Below, in pieces: positions 13,401 to 26,900 of a stretch of DNA of 64,000 nt. Within the stretch, counting starts at the first letter, position 1. Each line of letters opens with the position of its first letter. The position numbers were made by a program, and so were the translations under genes. This stretch comes from Trichobilharzia szidati (Eukaryota; Platyhelminthes; Trematoda; Strigeidida; Schistosomatidae). Under the pieces are notes generated by a model that ran no database searches, was not told the origin of the DNA, and saw nothing but the letters and a program-made list of their open reading frames with translations. The stretch lies in NCBI GenBank assembly GCA_944472155.2, contig OX235272.1:79304020-79368019 (forward strand). Direction: 5' to 3'.

Positions 13401-14906
13401 TAAATTACATAAGGACTCAATAAGAATACTATCATACTATCATACAACTGTCTGTTTAGCCAATGTTACATTTAACACCGTCATAGTATAAATTGCTTAT
13501 ATTATAATTTGTGGTCTGTGTATACCTCTATTTTAACCGACATAACTCATTATGCTACAATGATGTGGATGTTTAGCCAAAACACTCAAATAACAAGCAA
13601 ACTGACCATGTCAAAGTTAAGTTTGGAATGCCTCTCAAACGATGGGATTGCAAACATGAGTCGGTTGCAATATACAGATACCAGTTATGTTCATTATAGT
13701 GGAGATGTGATTCCTTGGCTAAGGCACTCGACTTCCAGTCAATGGGTTCCGCGTTCGAGTCCTGCTCCATCTACTTCAGCCTAAGCAATTGGGTAGTACC
13801 ATTAGCTCTTACATAATAAATGTAGCTCATAACCCAGTACTGGGTAGTTGAGTAATAACTAACTAGTTATGTGTTCATATTGAATGATTGTTGATTTCAT
13901 GTATCATATGAGATAAGTGAAATATAAATGAACTGAAAAGAGGTTGAAAGGGATAAGATCAGGATTTGTTAATACTGTCTAGGATCAATAACCATTAGTC
14001 TGTGGCTCACGACAACTTGTTATCAAATTCCAGACGAAATTGATGATGATATCCAGGAGAATAGAAATATTGGGTAAAAAAAATGAAAGCATGGAATTAT
14101 GCAGTTTGTGTGAATTCCTTTGTTGTCAGTTTTATGCAACCATACATTTGTTGACCTCTTTTTTAACCATTTAGTCATCACGAAATTCATCCCAAGAAGG
14201 ATTTGGACAACTTCAGTCTCATTCTCCTGCTTACTCCCGAGACAGACATGATCGTGACAAACATGGTACCTGTAATTTCCCATGTGATTCTCATACATGT
14301 TCTGATTCTCTATCAAACAACATAAACAATCAACCGCCTACATCATTAGTCTCACTTGTAAGTGAAGTGTCTCAAAAAAGATTGGATTTGGATTTCACTA
14401 AGCTCCGAAGTTGTGGTGTAAGCTATCGAGCATTACCATCGAATTTCCCGCAGAGCAAATGTTCCGGTCGGCAAAAATGCCCAGTTGCGAAAGAAGTAAG
14501 CCAGCTGTTTTTATTAGTATGCTTTTGATATGGTCCTTTGAGTTGGATTGTTTTGTTAACACTATTAGAAATAAGCGTAAATACAGGTTTATAAAATATC
14601 TGCTTTGCATTGTGTTATTATTACTCAGCGTACTTTAATTGGTGGTCAAATTGTATAGTATATAGTGGTTCCATTATAGTATTGGTTTTCAAAAATTTCG
14701 ATCACAGACTTAAATTTATAACTTCGCTTGGTGCGTAATCTTGGTTTCAATTTGACATCACTATAGTTATGAGTTTGTTAATACACACCCACATATATAT
14801 GCGTGTGGTTAGTTAGTTAGTTAAACATATTAACCTATTGTTGTTGCTTTACTCTTTTAACTCTCACGTGTGTGCTGTTGGTGCAATGACAGTCTTAATC
14901 GATTCG

Positions 14907-14949
<43 letters not shown>

Positions 14950-17900
14950 CTCATAGTTTTCACACTAACTATACCAGCTTTAAAGATTTCTCATAGAAGA
15001 CACTAGTAACATTAATGTATTCCTCTAAGATTATATTTTCACTTTTTTCTTGTCACCTATCTTTTTGTTTATTTTTTTCAAAGTTGTTTTTTTACCATCT
15101 CTACCATTAATGTCGTCAAATTAACAACTAATTTTTTTCTATCTCTCTCTATATTATGATGATGATATATACTGTAACAAGGTGTGTGTGTGTAGTTAGT
15201 GGTTGGACAGCTTGTTGTGCGATTGATATATTTTGGACACTGAGAGATGATGATAGCAAGCAATCAGAGCATTGTGATTTTATCACATCAATTTTTCAGA
15301 ATCCTTTTCCACAGTTGGAAAAAAGGTTTTCTTACTATCAATTATTTTAAGCCCAAGTACTGAAAAGTAGTTTGTCAAGTGTTATTAATGTGTTGTATTA
15401 TTCTCTCCCTGGAGAGTGATTTTCCCTTTACTTTTACACTTCCACACTTCTGTCACACGTTGGAAAACCTTAAAGGATGTTTTTATCAACAGTTCCTTAT
15501 AGCTGACAAGCTATGCAAACTATTTTCTTATTTTTGATGACAAAGCATGATTGATCTCTATACGTGTTGGTCACTGATCATTGTTCCCTTTTTGATATTC
15601 TTCGGTTTTCCTTGTTTTAATACGTAGTACATCTGTTGTTGTTGTTGTTTTTTGTTAAAAAATTGTAGGTGTTAAATGATTCGTATATCAGCTTCTCTTC
15701 GCTTACCTCCGAAGATTCTCAGTTTGTATCATCTAAAAAGAATCAATATGAAGAAAATATGTATCGTGTTGAAGATGAACGTTATGAAGTAGACATGGTT
15801 ACTGAACTCAATAGAGCTGCAATGCAAAATCTAGTTGTTGTTAAAAAACGTATGGATAGATTAAATAAAGAACAACTTAGTCAATTCCATATGGATGATA
15901 AATTAGGTGGAACATCGGCAATTTTAATGCGAAAAGCTATACACAGGTATTTGGCATTTGTGAATAATTTTATTTTTATTTTATTTTTGCTTTGCATTTT
16001 TAAATATTCTATGTACATTAGGATCTATTTATTTGTCTATTGATTTCATCTGTGTGCGTTGGTTGGTGGTGGTGGTGGTTCAGTGGTAGATTCCTCACCA
16101 ACCAGCCCCATCGTCCGGGGTGGCCGACACACTCCTAGATCGATCTCTCTTCCGGCCAGCAGTAAGCTCGGTAAAGGGGGAAGGTTAAGTGTAAAGCTAG
16201 CGATCTCACCCCGTGAAAACGACCACCTCTACTGAAGCTCTAGAGCTCAATGCAAAGGAATAAAAATTAGAAAAAGAAAAAGCATGATTTCATCTGTGTG
16301 CATGAATCCATCCTGTACCATCCATTAAGTCTAATAATGTGTTTTGACCCTTTTAAGTCTGTTGTTAAAACACAATACTTGCATGCAAAAAATAGGACTT
16401 GTCTAAATGAAGAGAAATATTTGTTAAGAAGTGATGAAATACTAGTTTAAACGAATCAACCTTGACTTTTACTGATCATTAGTTGGTAATTAAAATTTAG
16501 TTTCTCCTATGGTCATCTGACCATCAGAAGTGTTCAGATATCCAATCACAAAATAGATATTTTGAATATTCTTTTTGAATTATCCCTTCTGGAGAATAAA
16601 TTAAGCGTCTGTTTTTCACTTTAATCTGTAGAATAGCTTCCTGTTTGGTATCTCAAATGTAAACAAATTAATAAAAAGAGGGTAAAAAAGAGATGACTGC
16701 AAACTTTCGAGTTTCGATAGAAACAGACAGTAAACGTATGTCTCTCATCAGTTAGTACTTTAGTACTTATAGGTCTCGATCTAGCTTCATAGCTTAGGTT
16801 TCGGCGCTCAAGCGGTTTCATTGGCCAAGTGTTGTATTAACCTGAATGCTGTAAGTATTAAGCGATACATATGTACTGTGCTTGTTTATTCATTGCCACC
16901 GTCATAATTCCACGTTATTGGTTCCATTCATTGTATGCAGGTTGACTATGCGATAATATGTCAGCGCCAGTGATTTCCACTTCTATGTTTAATCATGAAT
17001 TTTTAGAATTCTACAAATAAAATTTGCTTATCCGAGGAAGTGTTACAAACTGATAGAATTGGCCGAAGTTAAAATCGATTAGGGTACCCTTTTTTTAAAA
17101 GGAAACTTGCAAAAAATGGCATTTTTGTCTAATTCAAAGCATTTTATCAATTCTTCCTAAATCTCTAGAGTACTTGAATATTAAAGTAGCTGTTTGTTCA
17201 TTTGCAGTAACAATATCAGCTAAGTCGTTGGCAAAACCTATTTCTACAGATACATTTATGTAAATCTCATCGCCTGTAACGATAATAGATTCATTCATGG
17301 AAAGGCAAATGCTACTAGTGTTGGTTGGCGGGGATGCTTTCCCTGCAGATTAGTGATAACAAGGTTGTTAGAGACATTTAGCACTAATCTTCATTCAATA
17401 GTACATTTGGTTAACAATTTAAGCTAGACCTTGTGATACTTGTTCCTGTCTAATTGCCCATTGCTCTTCCAAACTTTATTTTATATAATTATCAGTCATT
17501 TTAGAGTCATTTATATGATACAGCATGCAATAACACATGCTTATTTAATATATTTTTATTTTGATATTTAGAGTTTATGGTGATAAAGCAGGTGATGTAA
17601 TATATGGCTTAAAAAATTGTCCTAATACAGTACTCCCATTGGTTATACAACGTATGCGTCAAAAAGACACCGAATGGCGAGAAGCTATCCGTAATTATCA
17701 ACGTTCTTGGGCAGATCAAGATGCACGTAATTATTTACGTTCTCTGGATCATCAGGGTGCAACATTCAAACAACGTGATGCACCTTTCATACGTAGTAAA
17801 ACTATGATTAGTCAGATAGAATCTATCGCCCGAAATGATAAGGTAAGCTTTACAGTTAGTTAGAAAAAATATCTTTGTATTTTATTCTATTTAAGTGTAT

Positions 17901-20900
17901 GTAAAAGTAAGATCAAAGAATATTTAATTGCTTTCTGTTCAAGGATTTTTTGGTTACCTGTCTTTCTTTTGAGATAAAGAAATAATAGAAAATTTTAGTA
18001 ATCACCTTTAAGAAGGATTACTTTTCTTGACTCATCTTACCTGTTTTCTGATGATCAGCCTAACTTGTAGGGCAAACACCAAGAGATGAATAACACCGGG
18101 ATGTGTTACCTGGCTGTTATCATGGACTGTATGTGCTTTCTTGTTCTTTATTGCTTATTGTCTAAATCACAGCTAAATTATGTTGACTCAAGTACAAGTT
18201 AGTATACTAATTCACGAATGGCACAAAGTATGTTAAACTTCGTGTGTCGGTGGCACAGCGGTTAGGATGCTCGCCGACCATGCACATGGTCCGCGACTCG
18301 ATCCCCGGCCGACGCACTCCTTTACCTCGCTAAACTAGAAATAAAAGCTGGTAAAAAGGGAAGGCTGGGCATGAGGCTAACAACCCTATCCCGAGAAAAT
18401 AAACACTGCTACCGAAACTTCAAACCTCTAGCTTGAAGCCCTATGTTCCACTGGGAACGTAAAGGAATAGAAGAAATTATTAAACTTCAGGATTTCAACT
18501 GATTCCAACTCCTGTCAAATGCAAGACGATGCTATTAAACTGAACTCTACTAACTTTTATCTTAAACATGAATGAAGTAATGGAGTGTGTTGACCATTTC
18601 ACTTATTTGGGCCGTTGTTTCAGGTCCAATAGACAATCTCTTTTTGTCCCTCTTTTGTCTACCATTGTGTGCTACACAAAGTGTGGCAACTTGAACTGAA
18701 CTGCTTCACTTCTTTGCTAAGTTCCGTGTTTAAACTCAGTCAGTCAGTCAGTCAGTCAGTCAGTCAGTCAGTCAGTCAGTCAGTCAGTCAGTCAGTCAGT
18801 CAGTCAGTCAGTCAGTCAGTCAGTCAGTCAGTCAGTCAGTCAGTTATAGATGTCTAGGTGATACATAGCAGGTGTAGTTTGCATCTTAAACCTTATTACT
18901 TAGGAACTACCACACTTAAATAAACTGTGTTAAGATACTAGGCCCATTGTCATTGTTGTAAATGTAATATTTAAGTTTATTATGAGTTTCTTATTTAGTT
19001 ATATATGAGATATCATACAATGCGCATTGTATGTGTTATTAAATCTCATTCCATTAAGTTCAATAGTATGGATGAATGGATAAGCAATTGTTTTAAGCAA
19101 TACGAACGTTATATTTCATCATAGTTTTGATGTTATTAGATAGTTGGAGACAATCGGCAGGAAGCCCAGCCTTGCCTGACCTAGGTTTCGTGCTAGTTGG
19201 CACTCATCAATTGTCAGCAAGGAGTATCTGCAACCAACTTGAAGGAACTCATGTCCCTTCTGAGATTCGAATATTCGAGGTTGCAGATATGCCTTGCTGA
19301 CTGGTGAGTGCGAACTAGCAAGAAACCTAGGTCCAAGACTGGGCTTCCTGCCTATTGTCTCCAACTATCTAATAACATCAAATCAATGTGTACCGTGATG
19401 GCGAGCCACCTAGTGGCATGGTGGCCACATTGTAAACGTGACTGATAGAATTCAGTCTGCACCAAACCAGAGGATTAGACTCTTCACCCTAGTTACTAGT
19501 GTCCAATCAAAATAGTTTTGATGTTCAGGAAGTTAGCTTTCTTAATATTTACACAATTATTGTTAAGATATGAAAATATAATCTCATCTTAATTTAAGTG
19601 TTTTCATGTTTCAATTTGAGTAATTCATTTAACATAAAAATGTGTTTGTTTATCTTCTTCTTCTTTTTTTAGCATTCATCGTGTCATTCTAGTTCAGATC
19701 CTGTCGGTAAAATGATCTCTACTTTACTAACTCAACAAAATTTTATTTCTCGTGATATCAGTAATCCAGGATCTATAGGTTCTGCTTTAGCAAATGTATT
19801 AGAAGGGAATAATGAAGATGAATCAGCTCATTTAACATTAGTATATCCACCACCAGATATTAGAAATTCACTTTTAGAAGATGCTGCATCATTGATTATA
19901 CATCATGTGAAACGTCAATCCAATGCAAGCAAAAATGATAAACGATCCATGAAATGTTTAGTAAGTTATAAAGGTGTATCAAGTGTACATGATATTATAT
20001 TGTATTTTAACTCTTTTTGTTTATTCTTATAGATTAGGTTGTGTGTTTTTTTATAGTGGGTGGGAGGAGTAGATTTCTCATTTGTAAAGTGCAGTTGAAT
20101 TAATCGATTTCTCGGTTGTTTTTTTTCTTCAAAAATTTGTGATGAATCATTCGTACTATCTAGTGTTAAAGTGTTAGGTGTACTGAGTAGATCAATTTAC
20201 AAAAGGCCTACTTGCATATAAGTGGGATTTTGCTAACTCTCCTGTTATTTTGCGTATGTTTAGCCTTGGTAACTATTATGGTTTTTGAACTTTGTGAATT
20301 TTCAAAAGTTTTATAAAATAAAAATAGGTAAATTGAGTGGCTGAAATTCAATTGTAGTGAAATAGCTTAATCTTATCTGACTCCTGGCATCCTAGCAACT
20401 AGTGTAATGTGTCTAGTCCTCTGGTTTGGTGCAGACTGAATTCTATCAGTTAAGTTTGCATTGTAGCCACCATTCTAGATGGCTCGCCACCACGGTGCAC
20501 TTTGAGTTGTTGATATTAGATGGTTGTAGGCAATGGGCAAAAAGCATTGGACCTAGGTTTTCGTGCAGCATTACACTGGATGCTGACTAGTGTCCAATCA
20601 AACGTATCCAATACAGTCCTACAGGAGGTCAGTCCCGAACCAAAACAGCTCAGTGACATTGTCTCTGACTGCAGTACTCACTGGGTTACGTGGGTTCGAT
20701 TCTCAGAAGGGACATGAGTTCCTCTAAGGTTGTAGATACGCCTTGGTGACTAGTTAGTGCCAACTAGCACGAAACCTAGTTGCAAGGCAGGGCTTCCTGC
20801 CGATTGCCTACAGCCATCTAATAGTTGTTTCTCAGCATAGAACTTTGCATCGATGTGAAACAGTTCGAGTCGCGACACTCCAATCTAATAGTTGTACTTA

Positions 20901-23900
20901 TAGTGAGTGTTCCTATAATCACATACAGCGAGTCAAATTATTATCAATAGTATTGTTGCTCAATCAATTCCATTACTACAGTGTAATTCTGTTCCGAATT
21001 TCCAGCCAATAACTATTGACTTGGATAAGGTAACTTAGTTGTGTTATTGTTTTGTTTGAACTGTGCCATATGTCTTTTAAATATCTGACGTCGTTTAAGG
21101 TATATTATTGCTTTCAAAGTTTTCTGATATTAGTTTAGTGGAGATGTCATTGTTATAACCTATTTTATTCAATTCGCTTTTCCTTGAATCAAATGTTTGA
21201 GTAGCGTTTTCGTTTTGGTGAATCCTTAAAGCAATATTATTGTTGTACCTTAAAGCTAGTCTTCACTAGCAAACAGTATAATGAGATTATTCTCAATATG
21301 TGATCAGCATTATTTTTCATGCGTGTTCTATAGTCGATACGATTACATTACAGTGTACACATATACAGATCAAAGCTAGTGAATATTTGTCACTTCGTTT
21401 TTTGGTGATATTAGTATCGCTAATCGGTGGGAGTAATTATTTCAGAAGGTTTAAGATCTTTTAAAGGATATAAGATGATGGATTTGTAAACCATAAAATG
21501 TAGAATTGGTGCAATGTGATCAAGGTATGTTGTCTTAGATAAGAACAGAAATACAAAAATAGTGTGACTTCATGTGTTGAGAAGATTTATCTAAGTATCT
21601 TTTACGCAGTTAGTATTGTTCACTCTTTTATTTCCCGATAATTTTCACCTTACATGACTTGTTTTTCACTTGTTTGCAGAATATCACAGAGGGGTTATAT
21701 TTATCAGTTAGGTTTGTATTATATTGAAAACATTGTTTACCGCGCCATTGAAATTTGGCTTATCTACAGATAGTTATTACATTTTCAGTGATTAGTCTAG
21801 TTAAGACATATTTTACACATTTCTAATCACTAATTTCATATCAGTAAGGTAGTGTTGGTGCATATATATTGATTAGTATTGATCTGTGGTCATTTATTAT
21901 TATTATTAAAACAAAATCGCATAGTTTGTGTGGAAGCTGATATATAATGCCCGGATGTACTGACTGAAGCAGGGAGACTAAAGTCTGTTCACCCGTCAGT
22001 TGTACTAGGTTGTTTGTAGGGCATTTATTGTTGGTCTATCATTTTTCAGGTCTGTAGGATTTAGCGATTAGTTGGTTGGAATGATAGTCAATTATATTTG
22101 AAAAATCATACGGCTTATTTGCACTACACCATTTTTTCTTTAACCCTGTTACTGTTTTTGTAAATTCTTTTCTTTCATGGAGGTTGTATAACAACTCATT
22201 GGATTTTTTTTCTTAGTTGTGCTTTCCCAGGATGGGTATGACCACCTTTACGGTTTTTTATACCTTGTAAATTTCAATTTTTCAAATTCTTGACCTACTT
22301 TTTCTTAAGTGGAATGATGAATAATTTTATGAGCACAACCAATGAGTTCTTCTGTTTGGATAAAAAGACAAGAAATAGGGTCATGTTCTCATCTTTTCGT
22401 TTTACTTGGGGACAGGGGTGTGGGGGTGTTACTTGCGTTATACACTTCTCCGATACAGTGTCATCTAACCTTATAAAACTGTATTCGGTTCATAGTGTTT
22501 AATGTTTTGTAACTCATAAAAACGTAATATGGTATTTATAATTTTGGTATAAGTACAGTGTTAGCAATGTCAGCTGACATAGGGTCAGGTTGGAAAAGAG
22601 CTGGCGGTGGTCAGACCAAAACATGGCCTCAGTCAATCAAATCCACAACAGTTAGTTTAAGCCAACCAGCCACGTAGGAAGGTGTAGACTTCCTGGTTGG
22701 AGTCCTCGGGACGGTAAACACCAATGACTGGAAACAATCGGTGATATGGCTCAAACTCATCGTTCTCAATGGCTGGCTCAGATGCATCCACTCCTTGTGA
22801 CTTATAATACCCAATAAAACTATGTTGTTTTTCGATATTACTATTCTTTTTGCCTCATATCTCTATTTACTATCTCTATTTTGCATTTTTTTTTACTTTC
22901 TTATCTGGTTTTGTGTTCTGAGTTAAGTGTAATGGTTCGAACTGCTCTGCACATCGATGTAAAGTTCTATGTTGAAACCAATCAATCAGTTTTGGTTGGT
23001 ATAGATTGGTGTTATTTACGCTTAGTGGACTTGGAGAGTTTTACTGTACATTCCATTAATCCTCAATGTTTTATACTCTATTAATCAGGTAAGAACTGTG
23101 CTACAAGATATCTTTATGGCGAATCGTTTTCCAATGTCAGATGATGAAGACGATGAGGAGGATGAAGATGAAGATATAGATCCAAAACCGGAGGATGAAG
23201 AACCAATCGATGAGATAGGCGAAAATGATGATGATTGTCGTAATCGACCAGGACGAAATTTTAAATTATCAAAACGTTTTCCTGAGTCCCGTAAACTACT
23301 AATCCCAAGTGAAGAGACAACATCATCAGTTGTTATGGATCATTCTGATGAATCTGATATAACTCGTAAAGATAATGTGAAAATGGAAACAGAACCGCTT
23401 ATTGTACAAACTGATGATTTATCATCGAACCGATTAAAACCAGATGAAACGAATTTTAATTCACCTGGATTATCTACACAAAACATCTCCATATCTTGTC
23501 ATAATAATAATAATAATTTAGAAAATTCCGTGAATGAACTTCGTAATACGGAACTTGGTTGTATGTCGAATTTACCTAAACAGGAGTACTATTCTGTACT
23601 GTATGGAAATAATCACTGGTTAGTTATATAACTTGATTTGCCTGTTTTTTTGTGTATTTACTGTTGATTTTTTCTTCAAAACTTTCTCTATTGATTGATT
23701 ATGTGATTTAAAATGGACTCAGGTGTATACGTTTTTATGCTTTTTTCTGTTGGTGTCTATTGTTGTATTGAGTAATATGTGGAATTATATCATATAACTA
23801 CATGTCTGTGTATAGTAGGCTATTCCACTTCATATAGACTTATTGAAGAAAAGTAAAGATATCTGTTGTAGTAGAAAGTTATAAGAGATTAAGAAAGAAA

Positions 23901-26900
23901 CATTCATGATTTCTAAGACAAAATAAACTAGAGGATTAGTTTATCTAGACTATATCGCACACAATAGGTATCCAAACTAGTCACACACACACACTTGTAT
24001 GATTGCAGCATAGTATACGTTGCATGGATTCATCAGTCACTACTTCAAAGAACCACTCTCTCTAATCAGTGGATGGTGACTAGCAGCGGATTCCAGGATG
24101 CACATTTCGTCCTATTTGAGACTCGTCATGTGGATGTACCTGCATTCCCCAGTCAATGGGGGGATGATGTTCCCACCGAGGTTCGAACCCAGTGCCCATA
24201 GTTTCAAACGCTAAAGCGTTATCCACTAGACCACTTGGGACACGAGAGCCACCACCTCTTGTGCAACGGGTCATATTAATTATATTAAACTGAATTTTAG
24301 ATTTTCCCGTCGATTGATTAGACCGAAGTGCGCACCCTGGATTCTGCTGCTAGTCACCATTCATCAATTAAATTCTAATCACGTGCCCAGACATTGTCGA
24401 AGCATCTGCACAAGAAGCCGACATATCAACCTGAGACCGAGCACTCCGGTCCAATCAATCGACGGGAAAATCTAAAATTCAATTAAACCGCTTTCTTTGT
24501 TTAGAAATTTTAGACTAGTGTTTCTTCAATCATGTTTAGTCTACTTCAAATTGAAGTATGCTTTGAAGATGTTGCCTAGTAAAGGCAATAAACTATCCAG
24601 CTCATAGAACACAACTACGTCAAAATCATCCATTTGAGCTACAAATCTCCATTATATGCGATTAATCCACTTCACATATATATTCTAAATGACTAAAACG
24701 GTCATCGTAGACTGTCAGTAATAATCTGGCATATGTATTGCTAAAGAAGTTACAATGTTTTTAAAGTTGATGTTGAATGAGGGTTTCGTAAACCAGCCAA
24801 AGTAGGTATGCTTGAAATCTATTTATCAGCTTAAGACATCAAGTTGTAACCAGTGATACGCTTCTTACCATAAGGTATAATTATAATCGTAGACTTCGAA
24901 GTTATGTTCTTCAGTAGTACTCTATTCGAGTGTTGTTGTAAGTGTTAGCGTATTCGGTTCTTTTCGGTAAATACCTTTGTGTTGTCTTTTCTTTCCAGTT
25001 GTGACATTGTACACCGTTATTCCCTTTAGACATTTTCTTCTCTCCGTCATATGATTTATTGCAAACGCCTTACATTTATTATTATTTCAAGAAAAATCCT
25101 TCTGATCTACTGGTGTGGAATTGTAACAACCCCTACAAACTTCGGCAGTTATCATCAGATTTTGTGTGCTTCGCTGCTTACTTTGATTAACCTTATTATT
25201 TTGTATATAATCTAGGGAATCCAATTCGCTCATGAACAATTATACTAACTGATTTTGGTTGTTTCTTTTTTTAAAAAAAACAATTTTCATTTCAGGTATG
25301 CATTTTTAAGGCTTCATCATCTCCTTTTGTGCCGATTGCATCATCTACGTACTCGTGGTGCAACAGCTGTTCAAGAAGCTGTTTCAGACAAAGATGAATA
25401 TCATGTACAAGCGGCTGAATTACTTCATCTTCGTAGATACGGTAAGTCTTAACTTTAAGAAATATTTGACAAATTGGTTATACATGACTGAAAACTTATG
25501 CTGATACAATTGTCATAATAATTATGTTATTCATTACTAAATAGCTTAGAAGAATATTGTATTCTGATCTTGAAATATGTATTTCTAGTGTGAAATGAGG
25601 ACAAAAAGCCGTGAAGTATTTTTACCTCACTACCGGAATTATTGTTGCTTGTTTTATTATTATTAGATTATTTCCACTGAGATGAATAAATAAATCAGAT
25701 ATAAGTATAAAACTTGGGCACTGTGGTAGAGTGTTACTCCATTATGGATAAGATTTTATTTCATAAATCATACAGTGTTACACAGTAATTTGTGCTCGAA
25801 ACGTCATCAGTTAATATTACTGTGTAACACTGTGTGATTTATGAAAATGAAATCTTATCCATAATGGAGTTAAATAAATCAGAGTTTATATAGTTCGATT
25901 CTTCCTGTATGGTACGGTCAGAGGTGAATAGACTTCGGTCTTACCCTCGGAATGTTCTCATTTAGTCACGCGTTCATAGCCTCTGTCAGGTAATTTCTGT
26001 TCAATACCTTCACACATCTGAAGGATTACTCACAAAAGTGAAAGGGTGAATCCGGACGTCTAGCGGACGTGGAAATCCTGACCTCAAACTTATGGTGTAC
26101 ATGGGTTGCAGAATTCGAATCGATCGAATGGCGTATGAACCACTAGAAACCATGGGAACACTGCTCCACTGCTTTATTAATCAGAATTCAAGTCAAAAAT
26201 TGGGGGAGGAGCGGCCCCTTATGACCAATCACATGCTTCGGGCTGGGTGTCCAAGCTGTATCGTACCTGTCGCATAAACTGTCAGATTTTGTGTGGCGTC
26301 TTCCTTGATACTTATTATTGTTTAGTTGTATATTATGTAAATTGATTGAATAAACTTCCGCATAGTTATGTGTCGAGTAACAATTATTTAGGTGTTATAG
26401 GAATTGTGCTGTAATGGCAGTACAACTTTGCCATTCTACTGAATGAAGTAGTTTCTTTGCTGTCTGAGGTATTGTGTGTATTACAAATAGTTTGTGAACA
26501 TCGTTATCATAAGTCATTTCACATGATGAAAATGTTATGATTACTTTCAGTGAAATTCTGATTAACGTATGAAAATTCATATTGTTTACATTATGAAGGT
26601 TCATTTGTCATCCAACTTTTTTTTGAGATCATTTATTTGCTCATTGCTCTATTATCATTTAGGAAGTTTAGGAAAGTCCAAGAAGCATTAAATGAACTTC
26701 CTAGGAACTTGAAATTCGATCTTCATCAATGATGAATTTCATACATTTATTCCCCTTAATGAATTTGAATAATAAAGCAAGAACAACAGTTTTTGCAGAA
26801 TAAAGTGGTACCAACATTTATTTCGTTGCCTTCTCATCAGCTGCTTACAGGTCAAAGTCATTATAAGAAACATTATAGGAAACAATTTTAACATACCTGC

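Noticed and set aside
18737..18844. CRISPR-like or satellite array
   Set aside because: Simple CAGT tetranucleotide with no spacers; explained as a LINE tail.
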